A DNA stretch of 49,296 bases from Beroe ovata (lineage: Eukaryota; Ctenophora; Nuda; Beroida; Beroidae), in contig CAMPET010000112.1 of assembly GCA_946803715.1 (NCBI GenBank), positions 121,086 through 170,381 of the forward strand, in the 5' to 3' direction. The notes beneath the pieces are model-generated. The model did not search any database, was not told the DNA's origin, and saw only the letters and a program-made list of their open reading frames with translations. Positions 10,930 through 20,880 of this stretch are shown here, piece by piece; position 1 is the first letter of the stretch, and each line of letters begins with the position of its first letter. A program made the translations under genes and the position numbers.

Positions 10930-11225
10930 TCTCAATGTGGCAGAACTACTTTCAGTAATCTGTTTCATTGGATTTATTTTTGTCCTGATTATCAATCTAC
11001 TTTGTTTTTATGTTTCATTGCAAAGATTTATTGTTTATAATAGTATAACTTAATATCATTTTTACATCATTTTCATGTGATAACCTAGTACCTACACCAT
11101 TTGATCTGGAGTATGCTGACCAGTTTTTTTATTTGGAAAGTCGGTGTAAATGTTTTTATGTAATTACCCAATGTCTCATGTAAATTGTCATGCCAATTCT
11201 TCACTATCATTTGAAGCTTTTTGTC

Positions 11226-14200
11226 ATGAGTCTCAAGAACAAAATATGTCTCGTAACTGGAGCATCACGTGGTATTGGGAGGGGCATTGCCCTTGCACTG
11301 GGGAGCCAAGGTGCCACAGTTTACATCACCGGAAGAACCCTGGAACCATCAAGTACGGCACCGGGGTCCCTGGTTGTTACAGCTGATGAGATATCAGCAA
11401 GGGGAGGCGTAGCTGTACCAGTCCAGTGTGACCATGCAGTGGATGAGGAAGTTCACAGGCTGTTTGACCGTATAAAGAGTGATTTCGGTCATATTGATCT
11501 GTTGGTCAACAATGCATTTAAAGGTGACAAATAATTCATGGGCGAAAGCATTTAACGATAGATTAAGAACATTTACATCTAACTGTTGATTCAGCGTAAT
11601 GAATGTTATCTCAAATAACGCATTCAGGTGTTACAACTATTGGTAAAAACATCAACACGCCATTTTGGGAACAGTCAATAGACTCCTGGGACGATGTTAT
11701 GAATGTTGGACTCCGTTGTCATTTTGTTGCTTCACAATGTGCGAGTAAACTCATGGTAGAACAGAGAAGTGGCCTAATTGTCAACATCTCTTCGGCTGGA
11801 GCTCTCTTCGACTTCTTTACTGTCCCTTATGGGGTTGGAAAAAGTGGTGTAAGTAATCAAATGATAACACATGATAGTTTGACCAACCAAAACTTATCTT
11901 CAGACAATTTTTGTATTCCATTCATCGGCATTCATACCTATAGAATGATAAACAAGGTCAACGATTGAAAACAAACTAGCATAGAAAGCAGCGATTGTTA
12001 TGATTACGTCAAAGTATCTTTTCGTTATTGAAAAATAAACAATATATTCTCAACCTCCGCAGTTAGATAAAATGAGTGCAATGTGTGGTCTGGAACTCAA
12101 AAAGCACAATGTGGCAGCGCTGTCTCTCTGGCCTGGACTTGTCAAGACAGAATACATGATAGCAGCAAAGGACTCCATAAAGGTTGGTGAACACACAATT
12201 CCTTATAATCTATTTAGAACTTGTCGTATACTTTCCTTATACTCTCTTTAAAAAATATTCCATCCAGCAAGCCAATAGCTAAAAAAATTAAAGCGAATTC
12301 ATCATAGCAGCTCTCTCATCTCCCAGCAAATGTCTTATGTACATCCTGAAATTCACCAATCTTGAGAGGTACACAAAGGGATTGATCAGGCTGTTCATTG
12401 CAATCAACATCACAAACACCACTACCGCGATGTAGTCAAAAGCAGGATTCTGTTGTGCAAAAGTTTCCATCAATGTATCTCTGAGCTCTTCAACACCAAT
12501 AACTGCCTGCATTTTGAGAAGCTTTAGCACAAACAGTACTGAGAGCAGTGCAAAAGGGAGGTTACATATGATGTACACTAGCGAGACGATCAGCACAGTA
12601 CCTGCTGCATGATAATGCCTTCTCGTACAGCCTCCTATATTCCTAGAGCACCTTCTCGACCGGTTTAGCAGCACCAGTGAGCATATGGAGGTTATTGATA
12701 CTGGGATGATAACCATGCCCGGTATCACAGTAAAGAACACGATGCCCATTATACTTCTCTTCAAACTACCCCTCGGGTCTTCATTCTCCTTGAACTCGAA
12801 TCCTTTAGGTCCACAGATGAAGAATTGGGGTCTGTATATCATAACCGTAATCTTTGTTTGGAAGGCGGCACAAAGAAGAGCAGACAGCAAAAAAAGGAAC
12901 ACAGTTGGAACGAGCCACGCTGCTCTAACACAGAGCTGTGTCGAACCCCATTTTAGAAGGATGAAACGGGACACACAGAGCATGCAAATCATGAAAACAG
13001 ACATGTTGGGAAATATCACCCACGAAATCCCCCAGATATTGCACATCACTGTGTTGTTGAACATTGGTCCTTGTCTCTCGGGTGAGAATGCAGCGTCTAT
13101 GACCGGCAACACGGAGAGGCATATAACTGTATCCACTCCGACAATAATCATGTAGACAATACGGAAAAATTGTGTGTTCGCCTTATTAATCCTCCGGGTA
13201 GCAAAGTAGGAGAACGAGACGATGTTCGCGGGTACTCCAACGTACAGGATAGCCACGAAAAGTGCACCGATCACAAGGTCCCCTGTTTCGCTTCCTGGAT
13301 TCATCCTGCTATGATTAGAGTAGAGCCCTCTGAGCACGCACCGGGCAAAAGGGTCATTTCGGCGGAGACGTTGACCTGTTGTTCAACGTTATATATAAAT
13401 GACGAACATGTCGCGCCCATGAAACTATTATATGGTTAAATCAGTTGTGGGGAGTATTGTAGCGATATTGCTAACGTGATGGAGTATTGCTAACGTGATG
13501 GAGTCAAGACGAGCAACGTGAATATAATGGCTCCCATAATGGATGCTTGAAAAAATATATGAGGCAGTTTCAAGAAACGCAACTGAAATGACAATAGGTT
13601 CTCAGAAATGAGAAATGGACTATTTATACTGATGAACTATTGAGTGCAGCCTGATCGATGCAAAAGAAATCAACCCTTGAATTTGTCGAATTTGACAAAT
13701 CCGGAGTTTGCAGGTCATACAGTTTAGTAGGTACTGGTAGCTGTTACATAGTTGTGTAATACTAATTTCCAACTTGTGGGAACCTTTGTTTCATAACTGC
13801 ACGAAGTCGCTCAAGCAACGCAGCAATTGTGGACTATGAAAACCGGCCCGTTCCTCTTATGAAATGTAACTTTCCACCGAGTTCAGCTGCCTTGCGTCTG
13901 AACTCTGCACATGTACAACGCGTGTTTGTATCTCTGTGTATTTGTGTGTTTGTTTGAGGCGTTCTGTGTCTGCGTTATAATGCGTACGCTGTACAGTCAT
14001 ACAGTCGGAATCTAAAGCCAGCCAGTAAGATGGCGATGTTTGAGTCACGCTGCGACAATTTCACAGGGGAACACAAAGATGAAAATGGATGTGGATAAAG
14101 GTGAATCTGTGGAGTACACTGGACGTGTGATAGTGGCACTGATGAACGGTAAGAATATTTTGTGGGCATACCTATCAGAGAAGCAGAGAGAGACAGGAAG

Positions 14201-15120
14201 ATAAAGAGGGATAGCTGTGGCATGTAGCTGCTACTCAGTTGATAAATCAGCAGACACATAGGAAGTGAGATATGAACAGTGCCGAGCGCAATACGTAATG
14301 TACCTATCCTGTCATATCTCGAAGTGCTGTCTTATGTAGAAGTATTTAGGTTGTTTTGGGAAAGTTAGACTGAAGTGCTTCACATTTATTATACGTTGCG
14401 ATGTGAACACTTGATGGTACCTGATATAATCAGGCATAGCACCTGAAGCTGATGTAATATAATTGTTAAATTTCAGACGCTAAACTAATGGAGAAGTCTG
14501 GCAAAACAATTGTTGTTGCAGACCTAGCCTCAGAGTACAGTATCAAAGACGTCGACGGTAAATTAAACTGAAGTTGACAATTTTCTTGCAGAAAACTTTG
14601 AAAGCTTTTCTTTCAATAAACTCATTATACTCGAAATTTTCATAGCATTTTGTCGCTTTCACTGTACCTATAAGCTCTAATGGGCGTAGTTAAAGCAAAA
14701 TCTCGAATTCAGGTAGACCTCAAGCCTTAGCATAAATCTGGGGAAACTAGCTAGTCGGGGGGCTCGGTAGAATGGGGAATACTGCAAAATTAGCTTATAG
14801 CATTGACTACTGCAATCTAAGTGAGGAATCACAAATCTGTTCGATACGACTGCCCCTCGAGATACTCAAGATAGCATGAAATTAATAACATACGTCATGA
14901 ATATTAATATCATACTGAATATTAATATCATTAATATCATGAATAAAGTCCTCAATATATAGTCCTCAATGGATACCCCTTTCCAGGTACATCGCACAAT
15001 TCATTGAGATGTCTCTCGACTGCTGTGGGGATGAAATACCCTGCACTAGCCAACTTTATTCCCGGCTTCATCAAAATTCCGTGGAGTGTCCTTGTTGCTT
15101 TGGTACACCGATTTTACTGA
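11226..15120 (+). CDS. DHRS1: DHRS1-like short-chain dehydrogenase/reductase, 6 exons
   Basis: Exons 11226-11523, 11628-11848, 12063-12182, 14067-14148, 14477-14557 and 14987-15120 join in frame to 311 aa, close to human DHRS1 (313 aa). Visible SDR features: NAD(P)-binding TGASRGIG near the start, LVNNAF, NISSAG, and the catalytic YGVGK (Tyr-x3-Lys). Past the Rossmann core, the last three exons encode the DHRS1-specific tail (VEYTGR, KSGKTIVVADLA, DVDG and a hydrophobic C-terminus ending HRFY). DHRS1 enzymes are ER-associated, NADPH-dependent carbonyl reductases acting on steroids and xenobiotics. The third intron (1.9 kb) contains a complete GPCR gene on the opposite strand. An in-frame ATG at 11190 would add 12 residues; 11226 is chosen because MSLKN starts where the family usually does. 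Confidence 0.88.
12288..13304 (-). CDS. Rhodopsin-class (family A) orphan GPCR, single exon
   Basis: 338 aa with seven hydrophobic helices. TM1 has the conserved Asn (GVPANIVSF), TM2 the Asp (VGVDTV), and TM7 ends NSLINPFVYL (the NPxxY motif). The end of TM3 reads CVSRFILL, so Ser-Arg-Phe replaces the usual DRY, and TM6 has CNLPF in place of CWxP. Both departures are common in orphan invertebrate receptors. A Cys precedes TM3 (TVMC) and the second loop has a partner Cys (FICGP). The ligand cannot be inferred. The frame is open upstream to 13337, but the first ATG is at 13304, one base after an acceptor-like CAG. The gene is nested inside intron 3 of the DHRS1-like gene and transcribed against it. 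Confidence 0.85.
   Translation of the reverse strand: MNPGSETGDLVIGALFVAILYVGVPANIVSFSYFATRRINKANTQFFRIVYMIIVGVDTVICLSVLPVIDAAFSPERQGPMFNNTVMCNIWGISWVIFPNMSVFMICMLCVSRFILLKWGSTQLCVRAAWLVPTVFLFLLSALLCAAFQTKITVMIYRPQFFICGPKGFEFKENEDPRGSLKRSIMGIVFFTVIPGMVIIPVSITSICSLVLLNRSRRCSRNIGGCTRRHYHAAGTVLIVSLVYIICNLPFALLSVLFVLKLLKMQAVIGVEELRDTLMETFAQQNPAFDYIAVVVFVMLIAMNSLINPFVYLSRLVNFRMYIRHLLGDERAAMMNSL
13305..14066. other. Rest of DHRS1 intron 3, GPCR upstream region
   Basis: Should hold the GPCR promoter. A duplicated word (GCTAACGTGATGGAGT) occurs at about 13470-13504. Open frames at 13857-14259 on the minus strand have no domain and overlap the real DHRS1 exon at 14067-14148. Confidence 0.45.
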
Positions 15121-15633
15121 ACGGACACTTCATCTAAACTGAGTTGTTCCCTGTGTAAGTATTCCGGACTCCCAGTTTTCGCCTGCTTACAGATGATACT
15201 GATCATATACGCATCGCAGTGAGATCCGACTCATTATCATTTTATTATTGTGTATCATATATCTGATTCTGAGTTAAGTTTCTATTTTTTTCTGAAGGGT
15301 AGCCATAGTTAAACAACCCAAACAATGATGATTGATGATTATAATTAATAGTTTTGAGAACGTTTTGAATGTTAAATGAATTTAAAATTATTTTTGTTTT
15401 TTACAGTTCAAAGCTATTTTAAGTCAGATGTGCTATGACTATGCTTAATGCTTATGCAATTAATTTAATCATTTTTACGAGGAAATACTTGCATTGATCT
15501 AATCAAAACTTTCGCAAAGTCTGTTTCTGTCGCGTGGTTTAATTATTGATTTCTACTTTACTTCATGTTCACTCGACTAGTATAATATTGCTACGAACCA
15601 GATTCCTCTGACCACTGTTGTACACAGGCACAC
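15121..15633. other. Intergenic, AT-rich
   Basis: No coding region recognised. A TACACAG acceptor-like site ends six bases before the TMEM229-like ATG. Confidence 0.45.
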
Positions 15634-16116
15634 ATGTCCAAGGACGTTCCCCTACACGTCCGATTCTGGGTGTATGCTGTCCAGGGTGTCCTCTACGAGC
15701 TGACATTTACCGCCCTCTGGAACTGCCTGGTGTCACCCAACGCTCGGCTCATGGGTGAGAGCTCCATCTGGTCTGTATGGGTGTACGGGATGGGTTCTCT
15801 TCTTCATGAGCTACTCGTGTATAATAGACTGAAACACCACCCTTTCCTGGTTCGAGTGGTACCTAACCTGATGTACACGTACACGTGGGAGTACGTGAAT
15901 GGGTGCATACTCAGGCTGTTTGGGGCGTGCCCCTGGGATTACGCAGAGAGACGGTGGAACGTCCACGGTCTCATAACATTCGAGTACATACCCGTGTGGA
16001 TAGTGGGTGGGATGCTGCATGAGCAACTCATCGAGTTCATGAGTAGTATCTGTTGGTGCGAGAAGGTGAAGCATAGTGTACAGCACGGGGAGATGGGTAA
16101 AAATAAAGTGATGTAG
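15634..16116 (+). CDS. TMEM229B: TMEM229-like multi-pass membrane protein, intronless
   Basis: 160 aa in one exon. The fold-specific words of the TMEM229 (putative ABC-transporter type IV) family are present: RFWVYAVQG at the start, WVYGMGS, YTYTWEYVNG, FGACPWDY and GLITFEY. Four hydrophobic stretches predict a polytopic membrane protein. Human TMEM229A/B have no well-established function. The C-terminus is a short charged tail. An AATAAA overlaps the last codons (about 16102). Assignment to the A or B paralogue is not possible from sequence alone, so the symbol is approximate. Confidence 0.8.
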   Translation: MSKDVPLHVRFWVYAVQGVLYELTFTALWNCLVSPNARLMGESSIWSVWVYGMGSLLHELLVYNRLKHHPFLVRVVPNLMYTYTWEYVNGCILRLFGACPWDYAERRWNVHGLITFEYIPVWIVGGMLHEQLIEFMSSICWCEKVKHSVQHGEMGKNKVM

Positions 16117-17441
16117 AGAGTTGCTGTGCGTGATGACGTCATAGCTGTCATATAGTGACTCTTAGACGGAAACTTAGTGTTGTGAAGTTGTGAAATGTCG
16201 ACAATCTTATGTCAATGAGAGCAATGCATTTCGCTGACTCGCACTTAAGTTTTGTGTTAGGACTTAGGTGAAATTATATAAATTATATAATTTAGGAGAC
16301 CGTTGATGATCGCTCGATACGGTCTTGAGTCTTTTGTAATGGTTCTGTTTTTAAGAGCTAGAATTTAGGATGATGATTCAAAATATCAACAAGCACGCAC
16401 TTATCTTAAATTATAAGACGTCGGTGCTGATCCCAAAAATACATGATCCCGAAAATAAACGATCCCAATACAACTTTTATTAAATACGAGCAAATTTCGA
16501 TAGAGAACAATACCTAGTTGCTGAGCGCATGCGCTACAATTATATAGAGACATTACGAAATAAGCAGATGCTTATATTATACTAGCACTATTATAGCACC
16601 GTACCTATATTATAAGTTCTCAATATATTATATGTTTGCAACAAAAAAATAACGAATGGCCGCAATGAATCAGAAAAGTTTTTTATGAACACCTTTTTTC
16701 CCGGACACCATACTGGTGTACACTGTACTCGGTCAATAATATGCATTTATCCAGACGCGACGGTGGTACCGCAAAGTGGGGATAGTAATATTATTCTTCA
16801 AGCGTCTGATTGACGTGCAATGCGCCACGTGATTTTGATCTATACTGCGTGGCAGTCACGAGGTTATTAATGATAGATTTTAGCGCTGCCTCGCAATCCT
16901 AACGTAGTTTATAAGTGCCACTGAGATTAAATGGCCATTTTCAGGACATAATTAAGAAGTAAATTCTCGTTTCTTCTCACTCTGAATCCTATGGAAACAT
17001 ATTCATTTAGCTATATGTGGGACGTATAAGATATAACTGGAATGTCGGTAGCTAGATTATTAGCTCAAAAGAACGACAGATATCATCAAAATAGAATGGG
17101 TGATCAATGCTAGGATTCGATCAAAGTACGATGATCAAATATTGTTATATGATGTCTAGGCAAGAATTAGCTTGACGGTACATGTGTCTGTGCAAATGTG
17201 TCAATAATTTTTGACTTGGCTTTATTACGTACCGTAGAATTGAATATTTTTATATTATTGTATCCGATTATATCTTCCATATTTAATTTATTTTTCGTCT
17301 AATCAAAAGTCTCGTAGTTTTGAGTTGAGCAGCAGACCCTGGCAAATCCTCAATTATCACCATAATGACCAAAAACCAAATTTTTTTCTATTATTCCTTA
17401 TATCGCTCAGTTGCTTACTTTTATGATCTATTCGCAGCAAC
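16117..17441. other. Intergenic, AT-rich, no gene
   Basis: About 1.3 kb without recognisable coding sequence, with scattered AT-rich words. A TATTCGCAG acceptor with a pyrimidine-rich lead ends four bases before the AP-3 start, so a 5'UTR intron or trans-splice site is likely here. Confidence 0.5.
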
Positions 17442-20400
17442 ATGGCAGGAATGGGCGCATTTGTTGCAAACTACGATTTTCACAATCGCAACACTGCCGA
17501 ATCTACTGCCCCTACTGGCGCGGGGGGTTCCAACCTCTTCTTCAAAGGTCACCAGACGCTAAAGGAGCAATTACTGAGCATGAAAGACAAGGAAATGGTT
17601 GAGGCAATGCGGAAGATTGTTGAGATGGTAGCCAAGGGACAGGATGTGTCTGATCTTTTCCCGGATGTAGTGAAAGCTGTTGTTTCTAAGTCGACGGAGG
17701 TCAAGAAGCTAGTGTACATGTATCTTGTGCGATACGCAGAGGAGCAGCAAGATTTAGCTCTCTTGTCCATTAGTACCTTCCAGAAAGGGTTGAAAGACCC
17801 GAATCAGCTGATTCGTGCCAGTGCCCTTCGAGTTCTGAGCAGTATCCGAGTCCAGATGATTGTTCCCATCATGATGCTGGCTATCAAGGATTCTGTCTCA
17901 GACCTCTCCCCCTACGTTAGGAAAACTGCAGCTCACGCCATCCCCAAGTTGTATAGTCTGGATCCAGACCAAGGCGAGCAGCTGATAGAGGTTGTGGACA
18001 AGTTGCTACAGGACAAGACAACCCTGGTAGCTGGTAGTGCCGTGATGGCATTCGAGCAGCTCTGTCCCACGAGGATTGACCTGATTCACAAGAACTATCG
18101 GCGACTGTGTGCCATCGTGGCAGATATCGATGAGTGGGGACAGTGTGCAGTGATCAACATGCTGACACGGTATGCAAGGACACAGTTCACCGACCCAAAC
18201 AAGAAGACAGAAGAGAAGGACTCAGCCGAAGAATCTTCATCTGAATCTGAGGACAGTGAGGAAGAGTTCATGGCATCTCTACAATCCGGTCCAGTGGACA
18301 TAGTTGATCCCGACCTGAGACTCCTATTGCAAGCTTGTCGACCACTGCTGCAGAGCAGAAACTCAGCAGTCGTCATGCAAGTTGCACAGCTGTTTTACCA
18401 CTGTGCTCCAGAGGGTGAAATTGTTCATGTTGTAAAAGCCCTGATCCGACTCTTGAAATCAAAGAGGGAGACCCAGGTCATCGTTCTGACTAACATTACT
18501 ACTATGTCAGCAAATTACCGGCACCTGTTTGAAAATCACATGAAGTCATTCTTCGTCAACGCATCTGATCCAACCAGTATCCGCCTTCTGAAGTTGGAAA
18601 TTCTCACGAACATTGCCACTGAAGCTAACATTGGGGTGCTTTTAAGAGAGTTCCAGACGTATGTCCACAGTTCCGATAAGGAATTTGCAGCAGCAACAGT
18701 GCACGCTATAGGACGTTGTGCAGCTGAAATTTCAGAGATAACCGATGTTTGTCTCCATGGTTTGATGAATTTGATAAGCACTAAAGATGACACTGTAGTT
18801 GGAGAGAGCGTGATTGTCATCAAGAAGTTGCTACAAATGCAGAGCTCCGATAAATCCAATATTATCAAGAGGATGACAAGACTTCTTGAAACTGTAACTG
18901 TGCCACTGGCAAGAGCCTCTATTCTGTGGTTGGTGGGAGAATATGTCGAGAAGGTACCAAAGCTAGCACCCGATGTACTGAGGATTATGGCTAAGTCCTT
19001 CTCGCAGGAGGAAGACATCGTCAAGCTGCAGATTCTGAACCTGGCAGCTAAAGCATGGATTGTTAACAACAAGAAGATAACGCTGCTAGTTCCGTATATA
19101 CTCGCACAGGCAAAGTACGATCTCAACTACGACATTCGTGACCGTGAGCGATTCATCAGGAAGGTTCTCTGCCCGAATTCCGAGAACCCAGGTCCTCTTG
19201 CTAAGTATGCCAAGAAGTTCTTCATGACCAGCAAGCCTCCCCCAAACCTTAGATCAAATTTCAAGAGCCGAGATGAGTACCAACTGAGTAGTTTGTCGCA
19301 CATGATCAATGCGAATGCTGTTGGATACCAAACCCTGGCTCCATTTCCAGAAGTGGCACCAGACAGCTCCGTTCGTAATGTGATCGATACTTCCTGGAGT
19401 GCACAGACCATGGAGAAGGAGGGTAGTACCCTTCTCAGCAACAATAAGAACAAAGGATTTTATTCCTCTGGAGGGGAATCGGATGAGGACGACTCTGAGG
19501 GGGAGGAAGGATCGAGTTCTGACGATGATTCCAGCTCTGATGACGAAGATGTCAGTGATGATGAATCAGATGAAGAGAGTGGTGAGGAATCGTCTGATGA
19601 GAGTGATGAGAGTGATGTTGAGGAAGATGAGGATAGCTCGAGTGAGGAATTATCGAGCAGTGATGAAAGTGATGATTCCTCGATCGATGAGAAGCCGAAG
19701 AAAGTTGTACAAAAGAACAAAAAGCCTGGAACTGCAACTCTGCTCGATTTTGATGCCCCATCCGATGTACAAAACGAGAATGCCAATTCAAGCAAGAGTG
19801 CAACACTTGATGAACTACTTGGTGGATTTGGTGATATGAGCATGGATACAAATGTGACCGGCCCGAATTATTCACTATCCCAAAACGTTTCAAAGATGGA
19901 ACTGCTTCATCGAATGTCCGGTAATGGATTGAGCGTTGACTACAGTTTCCCCCGCTCTCACACCAATCCTGGCTATGTGGCCATAGATCTATCGTTCCAC
20001 AACACAACAGATAAACCTATTGACGATGTTAAGATAGATGATATTGATATGGCTGCTGGGATGAATTTTGATAGTTTTGAACCTCTCACCGTAGTCATGC
20101 CTGGTCAGACTTCACAGGCAAGAATCAACATTAATTTCAATGACACTCTACAGCCAGCCAAGTTTACAATATGTTGTAGTAGCGGGCGATTTCCCTGTAA
20201 AATACAGCCACCCGTGGGTGAATTGCTGTCTCCTTACGTTATTGTCGAATCTGAGTTCGATGCCATGAGGGGGAAGCTATCAGGAATGCATGAAACAAGT
20301 AACAAGTGTCCAAATTCTGGTCAAGATGTGTCCAGTTTGGGCCAAATCGTATCAAGAGTGGCTGCGACATCAATCTGCTTCTCTGCCGAGGCAAATTGTC

Positions 20401-20552
20401 TGAAGTTCGCGTCAAAGACCATTTCTCAAGAAAATACACTTCTTGTTACAATCAACGTCACGCCAGAGGAAGTGAAAATAGCAGTAAATAGTGAAGCTGT
20501 CGTACTAGGTTCAATGATATTGCAAGAAATTATGAATTCCATCGGTGGATAG
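17442..20552 (+). CDS. AP3B1: AP-3 complex subunit beta, intronless
   Basis: 1036 aa in one exon. The trunk (about residues 30-650) is an Adaptin_N alpha-solenoid with near-identical family blocks: VYLVRYAEEQQDLALLSIST, DPNQLIRASALRVLSSIRV, LTRYARTQF, RDRERFIR and EVAPDSSVRNV. An acidic Ser/Glu/Asp-rich hinge follows (about 680-770), containing a basic patch KKVVQKNKK. Next comes LLDFD, a good clathrin-box-like motif, then a beta-type ear (about 810-1036) including HRMSGNGLS and QPPVGELL. AP-3 sorts cargo from endosomes to lysosome-related organelles. A second acidic insert (ESSSESEDSEEE) interrupts the trunk at about residue 260. Absence of introns in a 3.1-kb gene is notable. Vertebrate AP3B1 and AP3B2 split later, so either name may apply. 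Confidence 0.96.
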   Translation: MAGMGAFVANYDFHNRNTAESTAPTGAGGSNLFFKGHQTLKEQLLSMKDKEMVEAMRKIVEMVAKGQDVSDLFPDVVKAVVSKSTEVKKLVYMYLVRYAEEQQDLALLSISTFQKGLKDPNQLIRASALRVLSSIRVQMIVPIMMLAIKDSVSDLSPYVRKTAAHAIPKLYSLDPDQGEQLIEVVDKLLQDKTTLVAGSAVMAFEQLCPTRIDLIHKNYRRLCAIVADIDEWGQCAVINMLTRYARTQFTDPNKKTEEKDSAEESSSESEDSEEEFMASLQSGPVDIVDPDLRLLLQACRPLLQSRNSAVVMQVAQLFYHCAPEGEIVHVVKALIRLLKSKRETQVIVLTNITTMSANYRHLFENHMKSFFVNASDPTSIRLLKLEILTNIATEANIGVLLREFQTYVHSSDKEFAAATVHAIGRCAAEISEITDVCLHGLMNLISTKDDTVVGESVIVIKKLLQMQSSDKSNIIKRMTRLLETVTVPLARASILWLVGEYVEKVPKLAPDVLRIMAKSFSQEEDIVKLQILNLAAKAWIVNNKKITLLVPYILAQAKYDLNYDIRDRERFIRKVLCPNSENPGPLAKYAKKFFMTSKPPPNLRSNFKSRDEYQLSSLSHMINANAVGYQTLAPFPEVAPDSSVRNVIDTSWSAQTMEKEGSTLLSNNKNKGFYSSGGESDEDDSEGEEGSSSDDDSSSDDEDVSDDESDEESGEESSDESDESDVEEDEDSSSEELSSSDESDDSSIDEKPKKVVQKNKKPGTATLLDFDAPSDVQNENANSSKSATLDELLGGFGDMSMDTNVTGPNYSLSQNVSKMELLHRMSGNGLSVDYSFPRSHTNPGYVAIDLSFHNTTDKPIDDVKIDDIDMAAGMNFDSFEPLTVVMPGQTSQARININFNDTLQPAKFTICCSSGRFPCKIQPPVGELLSPYVIVESEFDAMRGKLSGMHETSNKCPNSGQDVSSLGQIVSRVAATSICFSAEANCLKFASKTISQENTLLVTINVTPEEVKIAVNSEAVVLGSMILQEIMNSIGG

Positions 20553-20880
20553 TTAGACTGCTAAATCTAGACTGTGAGTTCCAGCACAAAGAAATATTTA
20601 TGCTGGGAAACGTACACCGTTTATGTATAGTTAACATTGATTCCGTCTAATTATGTGAATTTAAATGCAAGATTGAATTTCGCAATATGACAATATGATT
20701 TTGATGATGTGGAACATTTAACAACTTAAATAGTACTCTCACTCTCTCTCTCTCCCGCTTATTATGCGCTTATTATGATGGATTTCTTGTGAGATATTTC
20801 ACAGAATCTAAAATCTTCATACACTGGAATATGATGTTAAAACCACTGTACCACTGTTACTGTGACACCATTGTAGGTTC

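Noticed and set aside
19399-20007. Alternative frames across the AP-3 acidic hinge
   Set aside because: They are shadows of Ser/Asp/Glu-rich codons in the well-supported AP-3 beta frame.
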